A stretch of DNA of 64,000 nucleotides from Melghirimyces algeriensis (GCF_900182565.1 NZ_FXTI01000003.1:1-64000), one strand, 5' to 3'. Positions 26,277 through 35,111 are shown, numbered from the stretch's first letter. Numbers and translations: made by a program. Notes: generated by a model not told the origin, from the letters alone.

Positions 26277-26975
26277 TTAGGAAGTGCTTAAGCGCTGTTC
26301 GGTTAATACCGTTGTTTCCGGAACGACACCAAAATGCTTCACCAAGCCCTGCTTAAATGAAGAGAGAACCTGATCGACAAGACTTCCCTCCAATCCTCCC
26401 AGAATCTCACAAACGAGAATCACGTTTCGGGTGTGCGGGGTGATCAGAGCCGTTTTTGCCTGACGCCAGACGAAGTGCCGGGTTAGAATTTCCGAACCGC
26501 TTGCATATGCGACCTCGTCGGAAGGCAGGGCCACGGGTTCTTGGGCATCCAGAGCTGTAAATTGGTCCCCTGGTTTGGTAAGACGCAGTTCAAGTTTCGA
26601 TTGGATCTGATCAAGATCAAATCCTCCAACCGGCACGATGTGACGAAGAGAAACCGCATTGTAGAAATCAACCAGGGGATTAATCTGAAATGGTTTTCCT
26701 CCTTTCAAGGCCCGTCGTAGCATCGATTCGATTGAACTGGGAAATTCGGATGCTTTTACACCCATCTTTTTAAAGTGTTCTCGCCAAGGTTTAATGGATG
26801 GATGAGATTGTGCATTCCCATAGACGGATGCTTCTTGGGCGTTGTACCAAGCTTCCTTGAGTTCTTCCGTCACTTTGGGGTTTGTAGACGTATTGTTGAT
26901 ATCATGGGCAATAGCGACGACAACCTGCATATTTGGAAAGTATTGAAAGATATCTTTGTGAATAACGAACTTCAT
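26277..26975 (-). CDS. B3/B4 tRNA-editing-like domain protein
   Basis: A 232-residue protein made almost wholly of the B3/B4 domain known from the editing module of phenylalanyl-tRNA synthetase beta chain (HPSIKPWREHFKKMGVKASEFPSSIESMLRRALKGG, then NPLVDFYNAVSLRHIVPVGGFD). Free-standing forms are thought to hydrolyse wrongly charged tRNA or bind amino-acid-like ligands; this is family knowledge, not shown here. Start ATG 26975 overlaps the stop of the EamA gene by four bases (ATGA), so the two are translationally coupled. A role in self-protection from an amino-acid analogue is my inference. Confidence 0.82.
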   Translation of the reverse strand: MKFVIHKDIFQYFPNMQVVVAIAHDINNTSTNPKVTEELKEAWYNAQEASVYGNAQSHPSIKPWREHFKKMGVKASEFPSSIESMLRRALKGGKPFQINPLVDFYNAVSLRHIVPVGGFDLDQIQSKLELRLTKPGDQFTALDAQEPVALPSDEVAYASGSEILTRHFVWRQAKTALITPHTRNVILVCEILGGLEGSLVDQVLSSFKQGLVKHFGVVPETTVLTEQRLSTS

Positions 26976-27910
26976 GAGTGAATGTCCTCCTTTTGGTGCT
27001 GATCTTGACGAGGAAGTTGTTGATCCGCACGAGAATTCGTTCGATTCACCAGCCATGCACCCAGAATAACGGCGATGATGCCTATAGACATCGTGAACGT
27101 GATGTTTTCGTCCAGAAAGATCACCCCTAAAATGACGGCAACAATCGGGTTAATCAACATGATGTATGAGAATGTTACACTGTGGAGGTTTTCTATTAGA
27201 AAGAATGTTAGCCAATAGGCTAGAGCCGAACCGATCAGAGCCAGGTAGAAGAGGGAGCCTAATCCGGCCCAGCTCGTAACCGAATCAATGGATACGGAAG
27301 GGTCCAATATGAGGGAGAGTCCGAATAAGTAGAGACCGGATGCCCCCAGATGAATTGCCGTATTCGCGTATGTATCCCCTCGAATATAGCGTTTACTGTA
27401 GGTGTAGGAAAGAGCATAGCAAAGTGCTGCACCGATGACTGCCAGCTGTGCAATAAGGCGCATTTCTTCACTCCCGGTAAAACCGGTACCTGTTCGCTGT
27501 CCGGATGTCAGTACGACACCGATAAATCCAATGACGACAGCTAAATATTGCGTTGAGTGGATCTTTTCATGCGTCCAGAACCGGGCGAGGATCAGGGAGA
27601 AAAACGGCACAGTGGCCACAAGAATGGCTGTTTGTCCGGATGGAATGTAGCGTTCCGCCCAGAAAATAAGCGCAAATGCACTTCCGTTAAAAAATGCAAA
27701 TATGAATAGATTACGCCATTCCACCCAACGTTTTGGTGGCTTGCGGCGAATCGCTACCATCACCATAGCGATGGCAACACAAGCGACCAGGTTTCTTAGT
27801 GCAGCCAGCATAAAGGGAGGCCAGAACTGAACACCAACCTTGATAAATAGGTAAGTAGATCCCCAAATAAACGACATGGCAATAAAACCGATTGCTACAG
27901 AAAGACGCAC
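26972..27910 (-). CDS. EamA/DMT-family metabolite exporter
   Basis: A 312-residue inner-membrane transporter of the drug/metabolite type: two EamA repeats, about ten membrane segments (first IGFIAMSFIWGSTYLFIKVG), second repeat ending in ITFTMSIGIIAVILGAWLVN. Such proteins often export amino acids or related small molecules. It lies 75 bp after the aminotransferase gene on the same strand and overlaps the B3/B4 gene by four bases, which ties it to both. Substrate unknown. Confidence 0.85.
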   Translation of the reverse strand: MRLSVAIGFIAMSFIWGSTYLFIKVGVQFWPPFMLAALRNLVACVAIAMVMVAIRRKPPKRWVEWRNLFIFAFFNGSAFALIFWAERYIPSGQTAILVATVPFFSLILARFWTHEKIHSTQYLAVVIGFIGVVLTSGQRTGTGFTGSEEMRLIAQLAVIGAALCYALSYTYSKRYIRGDTYANTAIHLGASGLYLFGLSLILDPSVSIDSVTSWAGLGSLFYLALIGSALAYWLTFFLIENLHSVTFSYIMLINPIVAVILGVIFLDENITFTMSIGIIAVILGAWLVNRTNSRADQQLPRQDQHQKEDIHS

Positions 27911-27985
27911 CTACACCATCCTCCCCCATATTTTTATTATGAATATTTAATAACAAACATAAATATAGAATGTTTTGAAGGTATT

Positions 27986-29164
27986 TTAAATCAAGTTGGC
28001 GAGAGTGGCAATACCTTGTTCGATTCGTTCTTCTTCTGCATAACTAAAGGAAAGGCGGAGATAGGGTAATCCCTGGGTGGGGTCGGTAAAGAAATACGAA
28101 CCAGGGATATAAGAAACCCCTTGATCTAGTGCTATCGGTAAAAGTTTAGATGTATTAACATATGGTAAATGAACCCAAACAAAAAAACCACCAAGGGGCT
28201 TGCTCCATTTTGCTTTTTCGGGCATATGCTTTTTTAAAGCTCTCAACATGGTTTTCAAACGTTGAGAGTAACTATGGCGTAATTGTTTGATATGGGAATC
28301 AAAATCGAATTCAGTTAGAAAGCGAGTAGTCACAGCCGAGGTAAACGGGTGGTCTGCATCTTTTTTGAAGTGGGCCATAGCGGTGATAATAGGCTTTGGA
28401 GCTGCTGTCCATCCAATACGTAATCCAGGAGCAACTACTTTGGACATGGAACCTAAATAAATGACCCGTTTCTTCGTATCTAATGCCTTAATGGGTGGTG
28501 GTAGATCCGGTCCTGAGAGTTGCCCGTAAGCATCATCTTCTATGATAAGGAAGTTATAAAGTTCAGCCAGAGATAACAAGTCCTTACGCCTTTGCAGTCC
28601 AAGGCTTACACCAGTGGGATTGTGAAAGGTCGGGATGGAATATAGTACTTTTGGAAGGGGAAGTCCTCTGGCATGCCTCATCTCTAAATCGTCCGCCAGA
28701 ACCTTAACGTCAAGCCCTTCATGATCGATTGGATATTCAATTAAATGCGGGGTATAATTTCGAAAGATTTCAAGGGCTTCCATGTAGGTGGGAGATTCTA
28801 CTGCTACCAGATCGTTTTTATGTAGAAGTACTCGAGCTGCAAGATCCAAGGCTTGGGTACTTCCAGCGGTAGCGAGAACTTCTGACGTTGTCGTTGAAAT
28901 CCCACGAATGGCGGAACGCGACTGTAATAATGGCTTTAAATTTGCCATCGCTGAACTGCCTAAGTACTGAAAGGGTCTATCTCCTTCAGTTAAGCAAAGC
29001 ACTGATACAGATTGAGAGAGCTGATAAACCGGAATTGCCTCTGGGTATGGATAACCCACGTCCAGACGTATACAATCTTTTGAGGGGGAAGGCGCCCACT
29101 GTCCTGGTGGACCGAGAGCGAGCGCCTGTCTGATTAATGGCGGGAAGGAATAATCATTAACCAT
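27986..29164 (-). CDS. PLP-dependent aminotransferase (fold type I, MocR/2-aminoadipate type)
   Basis: A 392-residue enzyme like the aminotransferase part of MocR regulators, but without the DNA-binding N-terminus. Seen: TAGSTQALDLAARVL, VESPTYMEAL, PTFHNPTGVSL, EDDAYGQL and the PLP-binding lysine in YLGSMSKVVAPGLRIGW. It should move amino groups between an amino acid and a keto acid; aromatic or 2-aminoadipate-like substrates are typical of the group. It starts 17 bp after the decarboxylase gene, so co-transcribed with the leftward cluster that begins at 34392. Confidence 0.88.
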   Translation of the reverse strand: MVNDYSFPPLIRQALALGPPGQWAPSPSKDCIRLDVGYPYPEAIPVYQLSQSVSVLCLTEGDRPFQYLGSSAMANLKPLLQSRSAIRGISTTTSEVLATAGSTQALDLAARVLLHKNDLVAVESPTYMEALEIFRNYTPHLIEYPIDHEGLDVKVLADDLEMRHARGLPLPKVLYSIPTFHNPTGVSLGLQRRKDLLSLAELYNFLIIEDDAYGQLSGPDLPPPIKALDTKKRVIYLGSMSKVVAPGLRIGWTAAPKPIITAMAHFKKDADHPFTSAVTTRFLTEFDFDSHIKQLRHSYSQRLKTMLRALKKHMPEKAKWSKPLGGFFVWVHLPYVNTSKLLPIALDQGVSYIPGSYFFTDPTQGLPYLRLSFSYAEEERIEQGIATLANLI

Positions 29165-29181
29165 AGATATAGCACCTTCTA

Positions 29182-30726
29182 CTACAAGTTATCCAGTGAA
29201 GGAATAGGAATGTCCTTGCTTACCTCAAGAGCCAACTTCTGCAACGTATCCCACAATTGTTTAATGTCATCTTCAGTAGTATGAATATTACCAATTGATA
29301 TTCGGATTACATACCCATCTCGAATGACCGCGTGTGATGCAAAAGCAGTTCCAGATTGATTTAAGCGAGCTAGCAACTCAGCATTAAGCCGATCCAGATA
29401 ATCGCGAAGAACCGCTCGTTGTTCCAATGTTACTCGTTCCCATACGGTCTGAATAGAATAGGGAACATAGCGTAAGCAAACAAGGGCAAACGGGGAAGTG
29501 GCAGAGCAAGCAAAATCCGGATGGGAAGTTGCTTGCGCAGCTAACCATCGTGCTAACCGAACACTTTCTCCTAATCGTTTGGCTAATCCCTCTCGACCAA
29601 AACTCCGGATTACCCACCATAGCTTCAAGGCACGGAAGCTACGACCGAGTTGTAATGAGAAATCCATAAAGTCAACACTACCGTCTTCTTTAACCGTTCG
29701 AAGGTATTCTGGAACAAGGCGAAAGCTGTTGGCTAAGGCGCCACGGTGGTGGCAAAACAATGCCGTAACCTCTAGCGGAGTGTAGAGACACTTATGGGGG
29801 TTAACTACAACAGAATCCCCTTTCTGAAGATCTTCGGCATCAGTCCGAATTTCCGGAACTAAATTCCAGAACCCACCGTACGCAGCATCGATATGTAGCC
29901 AAGTATCATATCTTTTACAGATTTCTGAGATTGAAGAAACAGGATCTGTTGACCCCGTTGCAGTAGTACCAACGGTTGCGACAACCGCCATTGGGCGGAA
30001 ACCGAGATCTAGGTCAAGCTGAATGGCTTCCTCAAGCTTATCTGGAATCAGGCGATATTGTTCATCCGATGATATCTTAACGACATTCTCGGTTCCTACA
30101 CCCAGTGCAATGGCAGCCTTCTCTATGGAGGAATGTGCTTGATCGGAAGTATAGATGCGTAGACGGGGGATATATCGTCCGGTCAAACCCTGTGTACGTA
30201 CGTTCAAATCTGACTGTTGATCTCGTGCGGCAGCAAGTGCGTAGAAGGTAGCTAAAGATGCACCGTTGAGCAGTACTCCATCTCCAAAAGGGTCATACCC
30301 GACCATCTCTGCAAGCCAACGGAGGATAACCGATTCAAGAGCAGAAGCAGCTGGGGCTGCTTTCCAAACCATTGCATTAACGTTTAAACTTGAAATTAGT
30401 AGATCCGCAAGAATTCCAGGGAAGCTTGCGGAGATGCTGAAATAGGCATGAAACGATGGATGGTTCCAGTGGGTTAAGTGAGGAATGATCTTCTCCCATG
30501 TTTCATCTAGAGTTGATTCAAAAGATCTAGGCTTTTCCGGTATCGGACTGTCAAGCAAATCAAATAATTCCTTTGGAGAGATGTTTGTAGTAACTGGTAA
30601 TTCATGGATTGTCTCGAAGTGCTCCCGAATCAGCTGTAATAATTTCTGACCATGTTTCTCAAACTGAGACGGGTCCCAGTCACCCAAATTGATAACAGGA
30701 TGAGTTGATGAAGATGGTTTAGTCAT
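29182..30726 (-). CDS. Group II PLP-dependent decarboxylase
   Basis: A 514-residue enzyme of the aromatic-L-amino-acid / glutamate decarboxylase family. Seen: HWNHPSFHAYFSISASFPGILADLL, SDQAHSSIEKAAIALGVG, LHIDAAYGGF and the PLP lysine in VVVNPHKCLYTPLE. It would remove CO2 from an amino acid to give an amine. The family's substrates (Trp, Tyr, DOPA, Phe and others) cannot be told apart by eye. Its ATG overlaps the SDR stop by four bases (30723-30726), showing coupled translation. Confidence 0.9.
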   Translation of the reverse strand: MTKPSSSTHPVINLGDWDPSQFEKHGQKLLQLIREHFETIHELPVTTNISPKELFDLLDSPIPEKPRSFESTLDETWEKIIPHLTHWNHPSFHAYFSISASFPGILADLLISSLNVNAMVWKAAPAASALESVILRWLAEMVGYDPFGDGVLLNGASLATFYALAAARDQQSDLNVRTQGLTGRYIPRLRIYTSDQAHSSIEKAAIALGVGTENVVKISSDEQYRLIPDKLEEAIQLDLDLGFRPMAVVATVGTTATGSTDPVSSISEICKRYDTWLHIDAAYGGFWNLVPEIRTDAEDLQKGDSVVVNPHKCLYTPLEVTALFCHHRGALANSFRLVPEYLRTVKEDGSVDFMDFSLQLGRSFRALKLWWVIRSFGREGLAKRLGESVRLARWLAAQATSHPDFACSATSPFALVCLRYVPYSIQTVWERVTLEQRAVLRDYLDRLNAELLARLNQSGTAFASHAVIRDGYVIRISIGNIHTTEDDIKQLWDTLQKLALEVSKDIPIPSLDNL

Positions 30727-31523
30727 GAACGTTCCCCCACGAACAAATCGTAAACCTCATTATCATGGTTGGTCGGTCGATCATCCCAATCCCACGCTCC
30801 GGAGACGCTTAAATTTGCTCCAGAAATATAAGAGGCTTTTTTGGAAACTAGAAAGGTAACTGCATTGGCCACCTCTTCAGGTCGTCCCAGTCGCCCCATA
30901 GGGACGCGTTTTTCCATCCATTTGGCTTGTTCTGGTGGTAAATAACCGTTGTCTATTAGACCTGGTGACAGACAGTTAACGGTGATTCCGTAAGGAGCTT
31001 CTTCCGAGGCGAGTGTACGAGTAAGGATTAGTACACCAGTTTTTGAGATCGAATATGCTGCAATATTAGGTGCGCTTCGAACCATGTGGGTTGGACTTAA
31101 TCCAATGTTTATAATACGCCCCTTGCGTCGCTCACGCATCCCGGGAAGAATGGCATGACACATGTAAAAGACACTGTGTAGATTACTTCTGACCACGTTA
31201 TCCCATTCAGTTGGGTCCATCTTAGCAATGGGTTTTAAGAAAAAGTCACCAACATTGTTCACAAGAATGTCTATAGGACCCAATTTTTTATTTACACTAG
31301 AAACAAGAGTTGTAGTATCTTGTGGTTTTGTAACATCCGCTTGTATGATTACAGCCCGCCGACCCATAGACTCAATCTGATCTTTAACTTTATTTGCATG
31401 CTCCTTTTGGTTTCGATATACAATTGCCACGTCTGCTCCTTGTTCTGCTATTGCTAGAGCAATAGCTTTCCCAATGCCTCTTGAACTTCCAGTGACAACT
31501 GCAACCTGGCTCTGCAAGCTCAT
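30723..31523 (-). CDS. SDR-family oxidoreductase
   Basis: A 266-residue short-chain dehydrogenase like FabG: NAD(P) site TGSSRGIGKAIA, NNVGD, active-site YSISK and PGLIDNGYLP. The catalytic serine appears as INIGLSPTH, 14 positions before the tyrosine rather than the usual 13, so it may lie in a slightly shifted loop. The C-terminus is longer than usual, ending in DNEVYDLFVGERS. Four-base overlaps at both ends (31520-31523 and 30723-30726) place it inside a tight operon. Substrate unknown. Confidence 0.88.
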   Translation of the reverse strand: MSLQSQVAVVTGSSRGIGKAIALAIAEQGADVAIVYRNQKEHANKVKDQIESMGRRAVIIQADVTKPQDTTTLVSSVNKKLGPIDILVNNVGDFFLKPIAKMDPTEWDNVVRSNLHSVFYMCHAILPGMRERRKGRIINIGLSPTHMVRSAPNIAAYSISKTGVLILTRTLASEEAPYGITVNCLSPGLIDNGYLPPEQAKWMEKRVPMGRLGRPEEVANAVTFLVSKKASYISGANLSVSGAWDWDDRPTNHDNEVYDLFVGERS

Positions 31524-31876
31524 ATTTGACCTCCCGCTGTTCTTCCATGTTGATGATCATGATTGTGCTCCACCTCTACTTGTAAATCGTTAAAATAATG
31601 GATGTCCCGAGGTTTAGAGCAGTACTTACCATAGAATTCAGCCAATTTCGGCTCTTCCTGAGTTGTAAGGTCTTCATGAAGTTCACGGCTTCGCCAAGGA
31701 TATTGCATAATCACTTCGGTCGGCTTTTCCATTCGTTGGTGAAATGATGCGTGACCGCACCATCCTGGATGTTCGTGAGCAGCGGGCCCTACCATGTCAT
31801 CCATCTGTTGCATCAGTTCTAAAGCCTAGCTTTCAAGCCCAGGTTTCAGGTACCAGGTTTCCATGACTGTAATCAT
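31520..31876 (-). CDS. Small dimeric-barrel-like protein with in-frame TAG at codon 17
   Basis: Reading from ATG 31876 (GGGGAGGAATCC just upstream; start shares its A with the TGA of the upstream gene) gives MITVMETWYLKPGLES, then TAG at 31828-31826, then ALELMQQMDD and on to 31520 in the same frame. METWYLKPG...LMQQMDDMVGPAAHEHPGW looks like one uninterrupted alpha/beta-barrel of antibiotic-monooxygenase type, so TAG most likely replaced one residue codon. Either the gene is a nonsense mutant, translation restarts at ATG 31813 (97 residues), or TAG is read through. The C-terminus is His-rich (VEHNHDHQHGR). Family call is tentative. Confidence 0.6.
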
Positions 31877-32430
31877 CAGGATTCCTCCCCTGTATTTTGC
31901 TCGGCATTTTGTTTGTATGCATAAAACTCCTGAAGTAACGAAGCCCCGTCGTCTACGAATTTCTGACAAACTAATGCATGATGTTTGCGATTCTGACTTT
32001 GAGACTTCGATAGCCGGGTCCATGCTTCCACTACATCGGCCGGCCATTGTTTTCGAGTACCCAGTTCTGCTTGCAGGCAGTGACGAAGATTAAGGACTCC
32101 GTCGACCATGACCTTATGCTCAGTGTTTAATTCACCCGTGAAGCCAGGACTAAGGTATGGAGGCATCATGGATGGCCGAATTAAGTTTTCATAACGATCC
32201 TTCGAGAAGTCGGCTGCATACTTCATGGTAGAGGTAGAGGCGTCGTAGAGTGCGGTTAGCCTGTTCAGCGAACTGACCAGCCTAGACCAGTCACGTTGTA
32301 CTAAAGCATTCATGCTGTCATCTAATACTGTATTCATGGATACCAGAAGCACATGGAATACATGGTGACCTTGTTTCCAACGTAAAACAGCCTGCCAATG
32401 ATCGTTGGAAACAGTGGTACTGTCCCCCAT
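31876..32430 (-). CDS. Unrecognised helical protein (184 aa)
   Basis: I do not recognise this family. The protein is probably all-alpha and soluble, with many His, Trp and Tyr residues (WQAVLRWKQGHHVFHVLLV near the start). Its middle holds LYDASTSTMKYAADF and IRPSMMPPYLSPGFTG, which look like conserved active-site or ligand-binding stretches. It begins 3 bp after its upstream neighbour and its stop overlaps the next start (TGATG), so it is an obligate part of the operon. A metal- or heme-binding enzyme is possible, given the histidines, but this is a guess. Confidence 0.75.
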   Translation of the reverse strand: MGDSTTVSNDHWQAVLRWKQGHHVFHVLLVSMNTVLDDSMNALVQRDWSRLVSSLNRLTALYDASTSTMKYAADFSKDRYENLIRPSMMPPYLSPGFTGELNTEHKVMVDGVLNLRHCLQAELGTRKQWPADVVEAWTRLSKSQSQNRKHHALVCQKFVDDGASLLQEFYAYKQNAEQNTGEES

Positions 32431-32433
32431 AAC

Positions 32434-32763
32434 TTACCTCCTTTGCTGCTCTTTCTCACATATTTGTACCCATTTTTCCTGTGTAACCTGGAAGACATTT
32501 AACCATCCTTTGATACTCTTATACTTATCTTCCACATCAAGATTGCTCCTTTCCAAATCCTTGACGTGATTTTGGTATAAGTTTAAACAGGACTTTGACC
32601 AATCTACAAGATCTGGTGAGTTACGTAACAAGTAAAAGTACTGATCGTATTCCTCTTCAGTGGAGTTTCCGTGGACAGAATCGGGTACTTTAGATTCTGG
32701 CGGAATAGTAAGAGGTTCAATTAATCCGTAATCAAAGTTCTTTCGCTCTTTTTTGTCAGACAT
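32434..32763 (-). CDS. Unrecognised small protein (109 aa)
   Basis: Not recognised. Charged N-terminus (MSDKKERKNFDYGLIEPLTIPP), then helices rich in Asp, Tyr and Trp (EEEYDQYFYLLRNSPDLVDWSKSCLNLYQ). No signal peptide or membrane segment. It lies between the FAD oxidoreductase (6 bp upstream) and the 184-residue protein (3 bp downstream) and could be a partner subunit of either. Confidence 0.75.
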   Translation of the reverse strand: MSDKKERKNFDYGLIEPLTIPPESKVPDSVHGNSTEEEYDQYFYLLRNSPDLVDWSKSCLNLYQNHVKDLERSNLDVEDKYKSIKGWLNVFQVTQEKWVQICEKEQQRR

Positions 32764-32769
32764 TTGGTT

Positions 32770-34392
32770 TTACCCCCTTGTTACCGTGGAAGTCTCTATA
32801 AGTCCTTCCTTAAAATCTTTCACAATTTCCTGTGAAGCGTTTCGTCCGGGTACACCAAATACTCCTCCGCCAGGATGAGCTCCGGACCCACATAAAAATA
32901 GATTATTAACCGGAGTCCGATATTTGGCCCATCCTAGAACAGGACGTAGAGAGAAGAGTTGATTTAGGGACATGGCACCATGATAGAGGTTTCCGCCTGT
33001 TAGACCAATTTCCCTTTCCAAATCCTTTGGCGAGTATACTTTGCGTGCGAGAACAGAATCCTTAAATCCAGGCGCGTACTCCTCAATACAATCGAGAACC
33101 TTGTCCGCATAGGATTCCTTAATTTCATCCCAGGTTGCATCTTTAAGGGTATAAGGAGTGTACTGCAAGTAGATACCCATTAGATGTTTTCCTTCTGGGG
33201 CAAGGGATGGATCAAGTACTGTTGGAATGGAGCATTCAATGTGTGGGCGGTGGGATGGTGAACCATGACGGGCATCTGTATAAGCATTCTCAAGATAATC
33301 CATAGATGGAGCAATAAGTACGGTTCCTTGGTGTTGGGGACCTGGATTTGAGTTGTCGAATCCGTAAAAATCGGGTAACCGATCCAAGGCAAGATGGATT
33401 TTCATTGCTACACCTTCAAAATCCATATTAGAGACAGCATTCCGGAAATCGGCCGGCAGATCACGGGACTCAAGTAATTTAAGGAAGGTAAGATGAGGAT
33501 CAGCAGCGGAGACAACAGCCTGAGCGCGAATTTCTTCCCCGTCTTCAAGTACAACTCCGGATGCTCGTTTGTTTTCGACTAGAATTTTAGTAACCGTAGC
33601 TTCGGTTCGAATTGTTGCCCCAAAGCTTTTAGCAGCAGTGGCCAGCGCATGGGTAAGGCCACCCATTCCACCTCGGATTTGACCCCATGCCGGACGTCCA
33701 GTCTCAGTGCTCCCTATCATATGGTAAAGCATTAAGTATGCAGTCCCAGGCATTGAAGGACTAGCATTAACACCAGTGATACCATCTATTGTGAGAGCTG
33801 CTTTGAGAACTTCTGACTCAAACCAACGGTCAAGGAAGTGGCGAGCACTGCCCGATAACATTTCTATAAAGTTAACAAAATCATTATCAGGTAATTCTAA
33901 CAGATGATGCAGACCGGCCTTCATAGAGCTGGCGTTATCAGGAGAACAATCTGGAGGAGTATTGAGTATAAGGGGTTCCAGAAATTGTGCTAGACGTCCC
34001 ATCATGCGACCATAGATTGGGTAGTTTTTGGCATCTTTAGCTGAAAATTTTTGTATTTGTTTAACAGACTCTTCTTCATTCTTTCCGAGCATCAGATGCT
34101 GTCCATCTGGCAGAAGAGAGATAACAGATGGATCTCTGGGAATAAATTCTAATCCGAAATTGTAAAGAGAAAGGTCTTGGATGATTTCCGGTCGGAACAA
34201 AGAATTGACAAGGCTAGCTGTTGAACAGCGGTAACCTGGAATCAACTCTTCTGTGACACATGCACCACCAACAGTGTATCTCCGTTCCAAGACGCAAACC
34301 TTCAAACCTGCCTTGGCTAAATAACCAGCACAAACTAATCCATTGTGACCTCCTCCGATAATTACAACATCATAAGTTTGGGAATTCGCAAT
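32770..34392 (-). CDS. FAD-dependent oxidoreductase (PYROXD2/CrtI-like), non-canonical start
   Basis: About 540 residues. The open frame from a normal start (TTG 34305) gives 511 residues but lacks the FAD-binding beta-alpha-beta. In the same frame upstream the sequence reads TYDVVIIGGGHNGLVCAGYL, the exact missing Rossmann motif, back to a TAG at 34399-34401. No ATG, GTG or TTG lies between that stop and the motif; the only options are ATT at 34392 or ATC at 34395, with GGGGGTG 6-9 nt upstream. C-terminal FLCGSGAHPGGGVFGVPGRNA is typical for this family of desaturase-like flavoproteins. First gene of the leftward cluster. Oxidises an unknown substrate. Confidence 0.8.
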   Translation of the reverse strand: MANSQTYDVVIIGGGHNGLVCAGYLAKAGLKVCVLERRYTVGGACVTEELIPGYRCSTASLVNSLFRPEIIQDLSLYNFGLEFIPRDPSVISLLPDGQHLMLGKNEEESVKQIQKFSAKDAKNYPIYGRMMGRLAQFLEPLILNTPPDCSPDNASSMKAGLHHLLELPDNDFVNFIEMLSGSARHFLDRWFESEVLKAALTIDGITGVNASPSMPGTAYLMLYHMIGSTETGRPAWGQIRGGMGGLTHALATAAKSFGATIRTEATVTKILVENKRASGVVLEDGEEIRAQAVVSAADPHLTFLKLLESRDLPADFRNAVSNMDFEGVAMKIHLALDRLPDFYGFDNSNPGPQHQGTVLIAPSMDYLENAYTDARHGSPSHRPHIECSIPTVLDPSLAPEGKHLMGIYLQYTPYTLKDATWDEIKESYADKVLDCIEEYAPGFKDSVLARKVYSPKDLEREIGLTGGNLYHGAMSLNQLFSLRPVLGWAKYRTPVNNLFLCGSGAHPGGGVFGVPGRNASQEIVKDFKEGLIETSTVTRG

Positions 34393-34428
34393 GATCGACT
34401 ACACCCCCATCATTTTTTAATTGGTGTT

Positions 34429-34458
34429 ATGTTACTTTTGGAATCTAGTAACAGTCAA
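34429..34458 (-). promoter_or_regulatory. Candidate promoter of the leftward cluster
   Basis: On the minus strand TTGACT (34453-34458) - 18 bp - TAACAT (34429-34434), about 37 bp upstream of the candidate ATT start. The -35 is good, the -10 weak. Confidence 0.4.
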
Positions 34459-34892
34459 AAACAATAGAGAGTAGTATTTTTTCATTTTGGACTGAATAAC
34501 TCCACACAACTGATTTTATCTTCGGAAAACTCAAAATTCCTTTTTAAGACAAAATAAACTTAATATTTGAATTAAAGGAATTATAGGGAAGAGATATCGA
34601 TAAGGTATTATACTTTCGATGTTCCGTCTGAAGTTATTCTCAGGGCAAAAAGCCACTGAATAGACGTGGAAACACATATGGTATGGATTTGTTTGCACAG
34701 GTTCAACACCTAGGTTTCCAACCCTTACTAGTCAATAGAAGCGAATTGCCGTTGATTCAATGTGTTTGTGTCATAACTCCCTCAGTGCTAGACTCAGAAG
34801 CAAAATAAAGTTCATAGTTATTAAAGAAATCCTTATGCTAACCTAGAATTCATGAAAGCAAAGGCTTGAAATAGTCAGCGAGGGTGAGACAG
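34459..34892. other. Intergenic stretch without recognisable gene
   Basis: About 430 bp, AT-rich, stops in all frames at short intervals. I see no RNA gene or conserved motif; it is the upstream region of the leftward cluster and may carry regulator sites. Confidence 0.5.
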
Positions 34893-35100
34893 ATGAATGT
34901 TGTTCCAAGCGATCAATTACCCAAACGGAAGGTGACGGATTTTTTCATCACACATTGGGGGAGTCCCCGGATGGTGTTATCCAGAGGGGTCTTTCCCTGT
35001 GATGAGTTGGACGGATAGGCAGTGGTTGAGGAAAAGGGGAAGATCATCGGCTGATTACCTATGTGATGGATGAAAAGGCGTGTGAAATTATATTCTTTGC
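34893..35100 (+). pseudogene. GNAT acetyltransferase remnant
   Basis: From ATG 34893 the frame reads THWGSPRMVLSRGVFPCDELDG, then TAG (35016-35018), AVVEEKGKIIG, then a one-base loss near 35052 after which ITYVMDEKACEII follows in another frame. Joined, these match the N-terminal half of small GNAT acetyltransferases. The rest is missing, replaced at ~35100 by IS605-like end sequence. Clearly dead. Confidence 0.75.
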
Positions 35101-35111
35101 GAGCGGGAAAA

